Under the pieces are notes generated by a model that worked only from the letters and a program-made list of their open reading frames with translations, had not been told where the DNA came from and did not search any database. This document shows, piece after piece, positions 7,164 through 15,284 of a stretch of 56,262 nucleotides of DNA (its first letter is position 1; the number at the start of each line of letters is the position of its first letter). Origin of the DNA: Oscillospiraceae bacterium (GTDB lineage Bacteria; Bacillota; Clostridia; Oscillospirales; Oscillospiraceae); assembly GCA_017398685.1 (NCBI GenBank), contig JAFQFH010000002.1:1-56262 (forward strand), read 5' to 3'. Made by a program: the position numbers and the translations under genes.

Positions 7164-8813
7164 ATGGAGAGAAAACGCTGGTACAAGGACATGGTGTTCT
7201 ATCAGATATGGCCCCGCAGCTTCAAGGACGGGAACGGGGACGGCATGGGCGATCTTTGGGGCGTGCTTGAGAAGCTGGACTATATAAAGAGCCTTGGCTG
7301 TGACGGTATCTGGTTTTCCCCCATCTACCCCTCTCCGGGAGCGGACTGCGGCTATGACATTGCCGACTACATGGACATAGCGGAAGAGTTTGGCGGCATG
7401 GAGGCCTTCAAAAAGGTGCTGGACGGGGTGCATGAGCGGGGCATGAAGCTTATCATGGATCTTGTGGTAAACCACACCAGCGATGAGCATGAGTGGTTTG
7501 AAAAAAGCCGCCGCCGTATAGAGCCCTACACCGATTACTATATCTGGCGTCCCGCAAGGGCCGACGGCAAGCTGCCCAATAACTGGGACTCCAACTTTGA
7601 AGGCTCTGCATGGACCTGGGACGATGTGCGCGGGGAGTATTATCTCCACCTTTTTGCCGTAAAGCAGCCGGATCTGAATATGGACAACCCACTGGTGCGC
7701 GAGGAAGTGAAGAAGATACTTCGCTTCTGGCTGGACATGGGTGTGGACGGCTTCCGGGAGGATGTTATAACCTACATCTCCAAGGCGGAGGGCCTGCCGG
7801 ATGACCATCTTTTCCCCATATACAAGGGTATGCCCAAGTATAACCACGGCCCCCATATCCACGAGTATCTGGCGGAGTTCAAGCGGGACGTTTTTGACCA
7901 TTATGACTGCTTTACTCTGGCAGAAGCGCCGCTTGTCTGGCCAAAGCAGGCTTTGAAATACATAGACGAGGAAAAAGGCCAGATAGACATGATGATCCAG
8001 TTCCAGTGCCAGTGTGCCGACTGCCTTTTCACCGACTATATGCCCACGAAGTTTTCCCTTGTGCGCATGAAAAAAGCCTTTTCCGACTGGCAGTACAAGC
8101 TGGAGGGCAGGGCATGGAACATGCTCTACATGGAAAACCACGACCATCCCCGTATTATCTCCCGCTACGGCAGCGAAAAATACCGTACCGAGAGCGGCAA
8201 GGCCATAGCCGCAGCCTATCTTTTCCAGAAAGGCACGCCCTTTTTGTATCAGGGGCAGGAGATAGGCATGACCAACTGGCGGCCTGCGGATGCAGATATG
8301 TACGAGGATGTGCAGACCCGTTATTACTATGCCCACTCAAATCTCAACAAAAGCCACAAAGAACGCCTTGAAAAGCTCTGGCGTTCCTCCCGTGACTCTG
8401 CCCGCACTCCGGTCCAGTGGGATGGAAGCGAGAATGCAGGCTTCACCACCGGCAAGCCTTGGTTTTATGTGAATGAAAACTATAAGGAAGTGAACGTGGC
8501 CGCGCAGGAAAATGACCCGGCCTCCCTTTTGAACTTCTACCGCAAGGCCATTGCCCTGAGAAAGAGCCTGCCCGTTGTGCGCCACGGCAGCTATAAGGAG
8601 CATTTTCCCCTTGATAACAAGCTTTACGTATACTCAAGAGAGATGGAAGGGCAGAAGATACTTGTTGTCTGCTCATTCAGCTACAAATGCGTGGACATGA
8701 AGATACCCAAGGGCTTTGACATGGACAAGGCAAAGCTTATCCTCCAAAGCTACCCCATGGCTGCGGGCAAAACCCTCAGACCCTATGAGACAAGGGTGTA
8801 CCTCTGGGAGTGA
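7164..8813 (+). CDS. GH13 alpha-glucosidase (oligo-1,6-glucosidase type)
   Basis: A 549-residue cytoplasmic glycoside hydrolase of the GH13_31-like group. Visible motifs are DLVVNHTSDEH (99-109), nucleophile Asp200 in GFREDVI, acid/base Glu254 in TLAEAP and NHD (Asp327). The residue after the nucleophile is valine, which in this subfamily goes with cleavage of alpha-1,6 bonds (isomaltose-like substrates) rather than maltose. Length and N-terminus (WYKDMVFYQIWPRSF) fit oligo-1,6-glucosidases and trehalose-6-phosphate hydrolases; no sugar transporter lies beside it to decide. It is second in the patatin operon. Confidence 0.88.
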   Translation: MERKRWYKDMVFYQIWPRSFKDGNGDGMGDLWGVLEKLDYIKSLGCDGIWFSPIYPSPGADCGYDIADYMDIAEEFGGMEAFKKVLDGVHERGMKLIMDLVVNHTSDEHEWFEKSRRRIEPYTDYYIWRPARADGKLPNNWDSNFEGSAWTWDDVRGEYYLHLFAVKQPDLNMDNPLVREEVKKILRFWLDMGVDGFREDVITYISKAEGLPDDHLFPIYKGMPKYNHGPHIHEYLAEFKRDVFDHYDCFTLAEAPLVWPKQALKYIDEEKGQIDMMIQFQCQCADCLFTDYMPTKFSLVRMKKAFSDWQYKLEGRAWNMLYMENHDHPRIISRYGSEKYRTESGKAIAAAYLFQKGTPFLYQGQEIGMTNWRPADADMYEDVQTRYYYAHSNLNKSHKERLEKLWRSSRDSARTPVQWDGSENAGFTTGKPWFYVNENYKEVNVAAQENDPASLLNFYRKAIALRKSLPVVRHGSYKEHFPLDNKLYVYSREMEGQKILVVCSFSYKCVDMKIPKGFDMDKAKLILQSYPMAAGKTLRPYETRVYLWE

Positions 8814-8852
8814 CGGAACGAAAAAAAGACAGCGGCAAAGGGGAAGAAACAT

Positions 8853-9128
8853 ATGGAAACAGTTTATTTCAAGGAGCTTGCCGACTATCTGAGACACGGC
8901 AGGGAGATTGAGTTTTCCTATAAGGACAGGCAATATTCCATCACCAACCATTCCGGCAAATGGCATCTTTGCGACGATACAGACCATGTGCTTTTGAAAA
9001 CCCTGTGCTCCTTTGAGGAAAAGGAAATCCTGGTGTCGGAAATTGGGGCGCATATTATTGACGGCCTTACAATAGGGCAGATTTTTGACGGGCAGCTATA
9101 TGACAAAGACAGCTTGCGCATACTGTGA
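8853..9128 (+). CDS. Uncharacterised protein, 91 residues
   Basis: ATG 8853 follows GGGGAAG, 39 bases after the GH13 stop. The protein is soluble and begins with a strand-rich half (EIEFSYKDRQYSITN, then KWHLCDDTDHVLLKTLC), ending with GQIFDGQLYDKDSLRIL. It resembles small hypothetical proteins that I remember from clostridia but has no named domain. It overlaps or abuts the next unknown gene, so the pair is probably co-translated. Confidence 0.6.
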   Translation: METVYFKELADYLRHGREIEFSYKDRQYSITNHSGKWHLCDDTDHVLLKTLCSFEEKEILVSEIGAHIIDGLTIGQIFDGQLYDKDSLRIL

Positions 9129-9145
9129 ATAGAGGATTGAAAACT

Positions 9146-9562
9146 GTGAAAAGAACAGTCCGTGACAATATAAACGCAGCCTTCAGCCTGCACGACATGA
9201 ATGTGACCGCTTTTGATGTGAGCGGTAATGATATCATCATGAAAACCCAGTCCGGCATGGTGGAAACCACAGCACCCTACAGGCAGCTGGACGGCTTTGT
9301 GGAGTTTCATGGTGTGCGCTGGGATTTCAGCTATGTGTATCTTCTCGGAGTGACGGGAAATACCGGCACATTTACGGGGGAAAAGCTGTTTTTCAAGGAT
9401 TTTCTGGAAAGATATAAACAGTTTGGCTTTACCATCATGGATGAAAGCTACGGCTATAACATGACAAAGTACACGGGCTATCTTTTGGCAAACCGACAGC
9501 ACTGCGAGTGCATTATCGAGATATACCATGAAGGTGACATGGTTTTCGTCTCGGAAGAATAA
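9146..9562 (+). CDS. Uncharacterised protein, about 138 residues
   Basis: The start is placed at GTG 9146, nine bases after AGAGGA. An in-frame GTG at 9125 overlaps the previous stop but lacks a ribosome site. The protein is soluble, beta-rich and ends in an acidic tail (GDMVFVSEE). There is no signal peptide or helix. I do not recognise the family. Tight spacing to the 91-residue gene suggests a common role. Confidence 0.6.
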   Translation: MKRTVRDNINAAFSLHDMNVTAFDVSGNDIIMKTQSGMVETTAPYRQLDGFVEFHGVRWDFSYVYLLGVTGNTGTFTGEKLFFKDFLERYKQFGFTIMDESYGYNMTKYTGYLLANRQHCECIIEIYHEGDMVFVSEE

Positions 9563-9654
9563 AGCCCGGCGGAGGATAAAGGCTCAGGACGCAAATCAAA
9601 AGGCTTGTGGGTTAAAGCTTATCAGATTTTAGCTTTATAAAACGGGGCGATATA

Positions 9655-9996
9655 ATGGGAATAACAATAAATATCTACTATTCAGGAACAAACGGAAATG
9701 CGCGGAAATTTGCGGAAGAGATGCTTTTAAGTGGCGTTGTGGATGAGATCCGTGCGGAAAAAGGCAACCTGAGGTATGAATACTTTTTCCCCATGAACGA
9801 CGCCGAAACCCTTCTTCTTATCGACAGCTGGGAAAATCAGCGTGCCTTGGATATACACCATCAGTCACCAATGATGCAAAAGATTATAGCTTTGCGTGAA
9901 AAATATAATTTAAGCATGAAAGTCGAGCGCTACATTACCGACGAGGCGGGTGTACCGGACAAAGATAGAGCATTTATAAAAGCTGTCTGTGAATAG
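9655..9996 (+). CDS. Antibiotic-biosynthesis-monooxygenase (ABM/YgiN-like) domain protein
   Basis: A 113-residue protein with the dimeric ferredoxin-like ABM fold: YEYFFPMNDAETLLLIDSWE followed by ALDIHHQSPMMQKI, the typical His-containing helix of YgiN-like quinol monooxygenases. Members act on quinones, haem or polyketide rings, but many are of unknown function, and an anaerobe would hardly use oxygen here. ATG 9655 follows GGGGCGATATA. Its stop lies inside the stem of the terminator that follows, so the gene probably ends its own transcript. Confidence 0.75.
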   Translation: MGITINIYYSGTNGNARKFAEEMLLSGVVDEIRAEKGNLRYEYFFPMNDAETLLLIDSWENQRALDIHHQSPMMQKIIALREKYNLSMKVERYITDEAGVPDKDRAFIKAVCE

Positions 9997-10014
9997 TTCA
10001 CAGGCAGCTTTTTT
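9978..10014 (+). terminator. Rho-independent terminator overlapping the ABM gene stop
   Basis: AAAGCTGTCTGTGAA (9979-9993) pairs with TTCACAGGCAGCTTT (9997-10011, one G-U or mismatch) around a TAG loop, followed by TTT. The last codons of the ABM gene form the left arm. Confidence 0.85.
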
Positions 10015-10026
10015 ATATATGGCTTG

Positions 10027-11130
10027 TTATTCTCTTCCGGCTGACGAGCCGGTGAGGACTTTTTTCAGAAAACCGTTGATGGCGGAGGACAAATAGGCGG
10101 ACAGACGCTCAAAGCTGAAATGGAACGCAAAGGCTAAAAGCAATGAGACAATACCGCTTACCACACAGGCTGTCACGTAAGAGGCAGGCATACCCGATTT
10201 TGGCTGCATTGCGATAATAATAAGCGCACCCAGAGAGCACATTACGGGCCAGTGAAAGCTGAATATTCCCCAACTGATTTTTCCGAGGAAATCGAAAGCT
10301 GTGGAGGAGAACACGGTATCAAATAACTTCACCTTCGGTATGAATATGACCAAAGACAAAAAGAAGAGAACGGTCACATAGGTGGGAGACGATGTGTACA
10401 GCAGCATAGCCGTGACCATCACCCAAAAAGCAAAATACGGCTTTTTCAGAATGCCTTCCACATCTTCGCAGAACGAAAACAGCATGCCTATAAGGCAGGT
10501 TGTAATAACGGGAGAAAGGGAAGAGAACAGATATATTGCCAAAATCAAAACCGAAAAGTAAATGGCATCGTGTTTATAGCCACAAGAGAGATAAGCATAC
10601 CTGAGAACGTAGATTATAATCGAGGCAATAAACATTTCCCGCAGAACCCAATATGGAGAAACAAGGGAACATTTCTGGAAGAACAGCACATCAACCGGAC
10701 TGCGCAGTACATCCATAAGGGAATACTGCCCTGTATAAAAATCCTGGTACCAAAAGCTCTGGAAAATACCGGCGGCTTCTCCGTTGTGGAAGCCGATAAG
10801 AAGGTATATCAGGTAAATTACAAGATAAGAAAAGAAAATCGGAAAAGCAAATCTGAAAAATCTGTTGATAGCTTTGAGAAGAACATCTCCTGCGGTTTTC
10901 ACCTGACTTTTTGCCACCAGATATCCGCTGACCAAAAAGAACAGATACAACCAGTAACCTGCATTGAAAACAAATGATATACGGGAATGTAAAACCACAT
11001 CGAGCAGCGGGAAACCGGGGACAAACTGCAAGGCTTCTTTATATATGAGCACAAAATGCCCAATCATTACCAAAAGGCAGGAAAAGCCTTTAAGCCCCGA
11101 AATGTACCGGTAATAGTTTTTTGACTCCAT
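10027..11130 (-). CDS. Acyltransferase 3 family membrane protein
   Basis: A 367-residue polytopic protein with about ten hydrophobic helices. The N-terminus carries the family signature (GLKGFSCLLVMIGHF, with the conserved His at about residue 21) and FFLVSGYLVAK further on. These OafA/WecH-like enzymes acylate cell-surface sugars or peptidoglycan-linked glycans from the cytoplasmic side. ATG 11130 follows AGAGGAGAG. It stands alone, convergent to the ABM gene. The nearest upstream gene on the same strand is separated by a terminator. The substrate cannot be told. Confidence 0.8.
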   Translation of the reverse strand: MESKNYYRYISGLKGFSCLLVMIGHFVLIYKEALQFVPGFPLLDVVLHSRISFVFNAGYWLYLFFLVSGYLVAKSQVKTAGDVLLKAINRFFRFAFPIFFSYLVIYLIYLLIGFHNGEAAGIFQSFWYQDFYTGQYSLMDVLRSPVDVLFFQKCSLVSPYWVLREMFIASIIIYVLRYAYLSCGYKHDAIYFSVLILAIYLFSSLSPVITTCLIGMLFSFCEDVEGILKKPYFAFWVMVTAMLLYTSSPTYVTVLFFLSLVIFIPKVKLFDTVFSSTAFDFLGKISWGIFSFHWPVMCSLGALIIIAMQPKSGMPASYVTACVVSGIVSLLLAFAFHFSFERLSAYLSSAINGFLKKVLTGSSAGRE

Positions 11131-11212
11131 ATACTCTGTCTCTCCTCTGCCAGCTGTATAGCACTCTTAATTACCGCTGAACATAATATCACATAAAACC
11201 ACAATATACAAC

Positions 11213-11245
11213 AACAGAGACAGCAAATAATCTGCTGTCTCTGTT
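11213..11245 (-). terminator. Terminator of the first redox cassette
   Basis: AACAGAGACAGCA (11213-11225) and TGCTGTCTCTGTT (11233-11245) form a perfect 13-bp stem 14 bases after the reductase stop (minus strand). The following minus-strand sequence is T-rich but interrupted, so the terminator may be moderate. Confidence 0.7.
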
Positions 11246-11259
11246 ACTGTGCCTTTATA

Positions 11260-12462
11260 TCAGATGTTGGAGCCGGAGACCTCTATCACGATGTCGGACA
11301 GGGGGAAGCTGGCGCAGGGGTGGACATAGTTATAGTCCACATCGGCGGCTCTTCTGCCGTCGGTCTTTTCGGGGATGAACACCTTGCCGGACACAAGCTT
11401 TGAGCGGCACCAACCGCACTCACCGCTGCGGCAGCGGGAGGGAGCGGAGATACCGGCGCGCTCGATAGCTACCAGCAGCGGCTCATCGGCCAAGGCCTCG
11501 ACCTCGAATTCCTCGCCGTACTTTATCACTTTCAGCTTGAACTTCTTGCCCTTGGCCTCAGCCGGATAACCGGGCTGGTTCCAGGGGTCTTTTATTGCGC
11601 CGAACATCTCGCGGCGGACGAATTTCCGTCTCAGCCCCAGCTTTGCGATCTCCCCATCAAGGAAGTTGTACATGGCCTGCGGGCCGCACATGAATATGCT
11701 GTACTCGCCCTCGCCGGCGTACTTCTTTATAAGCTCTGCGGTGATGAAGCCGTGCTCGTAGCCTTCCTTTTCCTCGTCGGAGAGAACGTGCACCACGTGC
11801 ACCTTGTCGCAGGCGGCGCAGACTTCGTCCAGCTCCTTTTTATATACGATGCCCTCGGCGGTGCGGGAGCCGAAGATAATGGTCAGGTCAAAGTCCTCAT
11901 GTCCGTCGCGGATGGCGTAGGCCATGCCCATGAAGGGGGTAATGCCGCTGCCGCCGGCAAGGGCTATGACCTTCTTTGCATCGCGCAAAGGCTCATAGTA
12001 GAGATGACCCTGAGGGCCGGAGATGGTGACGGCCTGACCCACCTTCCAGTTATCCTGAATATAGGGGGAGACAAAGCCCGCATCGTCACGCTTTACGGTG
12101 ATATGGTACTCACCCTTCTTTGCAAGCTCCGGAGAGGAGCAGAGAGAGTAGGAGCGGGTGGTCACAGTGTCACCGATGGGAACGGAAACTGAGACGTACT
12201 GACCTGCCCGGTAAAGAGCAAGGCGGCTGCCGTCAGGGGTTTTGAAAACGATGGTCTTGGCGTCTGCACCGTTCTGGCGGATATCGGCAATGACCACATC
12301 CTGCTTTGCGGGGTGGTGCTTCTTTGCCTTTTCGTTGGTGGTGAGTACTTTGGGCAGAGGAGTGGCGGGGCTGGCCTGTATCTCATTTTCCCTGACCTTG
12401 GTGATGTTTTTGAACTTGAGCATATCCAGCTTGCCGATAAGTCCTATTTTCACGTATGCCAT
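11260..12462 (-). CDS. FAD/NAD(P)-binding reductase with C-terminal 2Fe-2S ferredoxin domain (cassette A)
   Basis: A 400-residue electron-transfer protein. A 55-residue N-terminal extension precedes an FNR-type FAD domain (RSYSLCSS, 103-110), an NAD(P) domain (GGSGITP, 170-176; CGP, 259-261) and a plant-type 2Fe-2S domain (CRSGECGWC, Cys 344, 349, 352, and Cys383). It would pass electrons from NAD(P)H through FAD to the cluster, or the reverse. ATG 12462 lies three bases after the stop of the phytoene-desaturase-like gene, with GAGGAGG inside that gene's end, so the two are translationally coupled and are presumably redox partners. A paralogue is at 25808. Confidence 0.88.
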   Translation of the reverse strand: MAYVKIGLIGKLDMLKFKNITKVRENEIQASPATPLPKVLTTNEKAKKHHPAKQDVVIADIRQNGADAKTIVFKTPDGSRLALYRAGQYVSVSVPIGDTVTTRSYSLCSSPELAKKGEYHITVKRDDAGFVSPYIQDNWKVGQAVTISGPQGHLYYEPLRDAKKVIALAGGSGITPFMGMAYAIRDGHEDFDLTIIFGSRTAEGIVYKKELDEVCAACDKVHVVHVLSDEEKEGYEHGFITAELIKKYAGEGEYSIFMCGPQAMYNFLDGEIAKLGLRRKFVRREMFGAIKDPWNQPGYPAEAKGKKFKLKVIKYGEEFEVEALADEPLLVAIERAGISAPSRCRSGECGWCRSKLVSGKVFIPEKTDGRRAADVDYNYVHPCASFPLSDIVIEVSGSNI

Positions 12463-12465
12463 AGT

Positions 12466-14007
12466 TTAAGCCTCCTCTTCTCTTCTCATGTCGCCAAGGG
12501 TCATCTTAGCCATGGTGTTGCCGCTGAATATGGCGGAGTTGTAGCCGTCGCCGCGGATGCTGGCAGCGCCCACAAATCTCAGACCCTTGACCTCGTACTC
12601 GCTGCCCATCATTCTCATACGGGCCATCATGGAATCCCAGCCGTCCAGCTCGTAGCCGTAGGCCGCGCCCTGAGGCACGTTGACGAAGTTGCACATGGTC
12701 CAGGGAGTAGCCACTTCGATTTCCTCGATGTAGGGGGTGATCTCCACGCCCAGCTTCTGCTCGAAGCGCTCTATCATGCGCTTTGCAAGGCGGTTTTTGG
12801 TCTCTACATAGTCGTCCTCTTCCACATTGGCCCAGTCGTCGTCCATGTAGGTGGTGGTAAGGCTGATAACGCAGGTGCCTTCGGGGGAGAAATCGGGGTT
12901 TACGGTGTTGTAGCAGACGGAGACCATGTTAAGATTTGTCTCCATGCGCTTGCCGCTTTCGTATTCCTTGGCGGAGTCGGCAGTCTCGGGCATGAATATG
13001 GAGTAGTCCTTCAGACCCAGCTCCTCGGCGCTCTTGTCAAGGCCGAGGTACACAACGAACATACGGGCAGAGTACTTTCTGGCATTGGCAAGCTTTATCA
13101 TGCGCTCAGGTATGACCTCTTCGGGCACCATGGTGGCATAGACCATGGAGGGGTTGGCGTTGCAGATAACGTGGCGTGTCTCAATGGTGCCACGGTCGGT
13201 CACAACGCCGGAGACGGCCTTATCGTCACCGAAGAGTATCTTCTCGGCGGTGCAGTTGAACCATACGGTGCCGCCCATTTCCCGGAAACGCTCCACCATG
13301 CCGGTTGTCAGCTCATGGCTGGTCTTGTCGGGTATCCACGCGCCGTAGCGCACATAGAGGTTTACCATGTTGGAGTACTGGAGGTAGGAGAGCCTGTCGG
13401 CATCCACTGCAAGATAGCCCCAGTAGGTGTTCATGATATCCTGAGCCAGAGGGGGCATCTTAAGGGCTTTGAATACCTTGTTGACGGGATAGCTGCCCAC
13501 GCGCAGGAAGTTGGGGAAGTGCTCCATCATGTACTTGTTGTCGGTGTTGCCGTTGACGGACAGGGAGTAGTTGCCCGCGTCAAGGCACTCCTGACCAATT
13601 TCAAAGAAGTCCTCAATGGACTTGCGGCAGCCGGGCACGTACTTTTCCATAGCGTCGGTGAAGGCCTCAACTCCGCAGGGGAGAGTGGCGTCAATGGGGG
13701 TCTTGCCGTCGCTGGCGGTGGTGATGACGCGGAAGTTTTCCGGCACGATGTGGCCTTTGAGCTTTACGCCGTAGTCATCCACAACGAATTTGCGGCAGTT
13801 GGCGGGGTTTTCCTCAGTGCCCCACTCGCACAACTCATGCAGAGCAGTCTCAAACTCAAAGCGGCCTCTGCGGAAGCTGGAAGCGCAGCCGCCGGGCAGA
13901 TTGTGCTTTTCGATAAGCAGAGTCTTTTTGCCCTCCAGAGCCATTTTGCATGCCGCGGCCAGACCGCCGTTGCCGGCGCCGATGACCACGCAATCAAACT
14001 TTGGCAT
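12466..14007 (-). CDS. Phytoene-desaturase-like NAD(P)/FAD-dependent oxidoreductase (cassette A)
   Basis: A 513-residue soluble flavoprotein of the CrtI/amine-oxidase superfamily. The N-terminal FAD dinucleotide motif is VIGAGNGGLAAA (about 8-19), followed by EKHNLPGGCASSF; the C-terminal FAD contact is GLRFVGAASIRGDGYNSAI. CrtI enzymes desaturate carotenoids, but many anaerobes carry relatives with unknown substrates, and no isoprenoid genes lie nearby. The coupled FNR/2Fe-2S gene suggests that it receives or donates electrons through that reductase. ATG 14007 follows AAGGAGGAA. A FadR-type operator lies in its predicted leader. A paralogue is at 27012. Confidence 0.85.
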   Translation of the reverse strand: MPKFDCVVIGAGNGGLAAACKMALEGKKTLLIEKHNLPGGCASSFRRGRFEFETALHELCEWGTEENPANCRKFVVDDYGVKLKGHIVPENFRVITTASDGKTPIDATLPCGVEAFTDAMEKYVPGCRKSIEDFFEIGQECLDAGNYSLSVNGNTDNKYMMEHFPNFLRVGSYPVNKVFKALKMPPLAQDIMNTYWGYLAVDADRLSYLQYSNMVNLYVRYGAWIPDKTSHELTTGMVERFREMGGTVWFNCTAEKILFGDDKAVSGVVTDRGTIETRHVICNANPSMVYATMVPEEVIPERMIKLANARKYSARMFVVYLGLDKSAEELGLKDYSIFMPETADSAKEYESGKRMETNLNMVSVCYNTVNPDFSPEGTCVISLTTTYMDDDWANVEEDDYVETKNRLAKRMIERFEQKLGVEITPYIEEIEVATPWTMCNFVNVPQGAAYGYELDGWDSMMARMRMMGSEYEVKGLRFVGAASIRGDGYNSAIFSGNTMAKMTLGDMRREEEA

Positions 14008-14036
14008 ATAAATTCCTCCTTATATTTTTAAGTTTA

Positions 14037-14047
14037 TGGTAATACCA
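14037..14047. promoter_or_regulatory. FadR/GntR-type operator 1
   Basis: TGGTAATACCA matches the TGGTnnnACCA core bound by FadR-subfamily GntR regulators. It lies just downstream of the predicted start of the cassette A transcript. The same 11-mer, on the other strand, occurs at 14181-14191. Confidence 0.7.
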
Positions 14048-14066
14048 CGATAAAATCGTTATCTGA

Positions 14067-14095
14067 ATTATATTGCAAAAACTTTAACAGCTCAA
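14067..14095 (-). promoter_or_regulatory. Predicted promoter of redox cassette A
   Basis: Minus strand: -35 TTGAGC (14095-14090), 17-bp spacer, -10 TATAAT (14072-14067). Transcription would start near 14060, placing operator 1 about 13-23 bases downstream. Confidence 0.7.
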
Positions 14096-14135
14096 GAGGG
14101 TTTTGAAATTTCGTGATTTGACTTAATTTATCGAC

Positions 14136-14164
14136 TTTACTTTTGTGTATTAGTCATGTATAAT
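14136..14164 (+). promoter_or_regulatory. Predicted promoter of the FadR-type regulator
   Basis: -35 TTTACT (14136-14141), 17-bp spacer, -10 TATAAT (14159-14164). Transcription would start near 14171, with operator 2 about ten bases downstream. Confidence 0.65.
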
Positions 14165-14179
14165 TGAACCACTATTAAT

Positions 14180-14192
14180 CTGGTATTACCAG
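14180..14192. promoter_or_regulatory. FadR/GntR-type operator 2
   Basis: CTGGTATTACCAG is a palindrome apart from its central base and fits the FadR-subfamily consensus. It lies in the leader of the regulator's own gene, which predicts autorepression. Confidence 0.72.
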
Positions 14193-14214
14193 CAACATAT
14201 AAGGGAGTACACAT

Positions 14215-14919
14215 ATGGGATTTACAAAGATAACAGCCCTTTCATTTACCGACCTTTTTGTCCAGCAGATAGAGAATATGATACTCTCCGGTGAGCTTGC
14301 CGTAGGGGAACAGCTGCCCCCGGCACGGGAACTAAGCGTAAAGATGGGCGTAAGCCGCCCTGTGATAAGCGCAGGGCTTGTGGAGCTTGAAAAGCTGGGC
14401 TTTGTGGAGATAGTGCCCCGTCAGGGGGTCTATGTCAGTGACTACCGCAGAAAGGGCACGGTGGAGACTCTGGTGGCCATCATGCGCTATAATAGCGGCA
14501 CCATGAGAAAGACTGAGGTGAAAAGCCTTCTTGAGGTGCGTGAGCAGCTGGAGTGCCTTTGCGCAAAGCTGGTTATTGAAAGTGCCTTGGATGAGGAGCT
14601 TGAAGCTCTTGGCACAATTCTCGATGAAATAAAAAACGCTCCTGACGCGGATGCGGCGGCGGACGCGGTGTTTCGCTTCTATCATGAGCTGGCCATACTT
14701 TCCGGCAATGTGCTTTTGCCCCTTATGTACTATAGTTTCCGTTCCCCGGGCATATACCTTTGGCAGATATACTGCAAAAGAAACGGCGTGAAGGCAATGT
14801 ACGAGCTGAAGCTGGGCTTTTACAAGGCACTTTTGAACCGGGATGTGGATGAGGCTGTGGAAAAGATACACTTCATCATGCAAAACGCCATAGACAATCT
14901 TAGCATCTACGGCGCATGA
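14215..14919 (+). CDS. GntR/FadR-family transcriptional regulator
   Basis: A 234-residue regulator. Residues 8-75 are the GntR winged helix (QIENMILSGELAVGEQLPP, then ELSVKMGVSRPVISAGLVEL). Residues 90-230 are an all-helical FCD-type ligand domain (EVREQLECLCAKLVIESAL and later helices). FadR-subfamily proteins usually repress and are released by an organic-acid or acyl-CoA effector. ATG 14215 follows AAGGGAG. It is divergent from redox cassette A, and matching operators sit on both sides of the shared gap, so cassette A is its most likely target. Its effector could reveal the cassette's substrate. Confidence 0.88.
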   Translation: MGFTKITALSFTDLFVQQIENMILSGELAVGEQLPPARELSVKMGVSRPVISAGLVELEKLGFVEIVPRQGVYVSDYRRKGTVETLVAIMRYNSGTMRKTEVKSLLEVREQLECLCAKLVIESALDEELEALGTILDEIKNAPDADAAADAVFRFYHELAILSGNVLLPLMYYSFRSPGIYLWQIYCKRNGVKAMYELKLGFYKALLNRDVDEAVEKIHFIMQNAIDNLSIYGA

Positions 14920-14927
14920 GGCACGCT

Positions 14928-15203
14928 GAGCCGCTGCAAAAGCAGCGGCTGAGACTGTAGACAAAGCTAAAATGACCGCAAAAAAGCCTCCCTTGTGCAA
15001 AGGGAGGTGGCTGAGCGAAGCGAAGCCGGAGGGATTGTTTTAACGTAAAAATCAGCATTTTGCCATAAAATCACAAAATTTGAAACATTTACCCGCAAAA
15101 CAACCCCTCAGTCTCGCATACGCTCGACAGCTCCCCTTACACAGGGGAGCCTTTGGATAGGACTTTGTCAACACTCTGGAGCCGCTGCAAAAGCAGCGGC
15201 TTT
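14928..15203. repeat. MITE-like inverted-repeat element
   Basis: About 275 bases with imperfect terminal inverted repeats. Each end is itself a hairpin (AGCCGCTGC, AAAA, GCAGCGGCT at about 14930-14951 and 15180-15201), followed inward by a GACAAAG segment and a second hairpin (CCTCCCTTGTGCAAAGGGAGG on the left; GCTCCCCTGTGTAAGGGGAGC on the right when reversed), then GAGCGAAGCGA-like and GGGGTTGTT-like stretches. It has no coding capacity. I remember similar sequence as a dispersed repeat in gut clostridia. It fills the 14920-15284 gap between the FadR-type regulator and the sigma factor. Confidence 0.7.
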
Positions 15204-15284
15204 AAAAATCTCCACTTTTTCTGCAACCTTTCATGAAAAAATGCAACTATATGTACAAGAGCGCTCAACAAACAGGAGGTCGTC

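Noticed and set aside
6048-8336. Open reading frame of 762 codons on the minus strand
   Set aside because: It lies antisense over the patatin and GH13 genes, has no ribosome site and gives no domain; the strand opposite a codon-biased gene often stays open.
9125-9145. GTG 9125 as start of the 138-residue gene
   Set aside because: It has no ribosome site, while GTG 9146 has AGAGGA at proper distance.
11260-14007. Carotenoid biosynthesis locus
   Set aside because: The flavoproteins belong to the wide phytoene-desaturase-like family, but no phytoene synthase, prenyltransferase or cyclase is present.
12313-14031. Open frame of 572 codons on the plus strand
   Set aside because: It is antisense to the phytoene-desaturase-like gene, with a low-complexity Gly/His/Val-rich product and no start signal.
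14928-14952. Hairpin after the FadR-type regulator as a terminator
   Set aside because: No T-run follows, and the same palindrome recurs in inverted arrangement at 15180, so it is better explained as the end of a repeat element.
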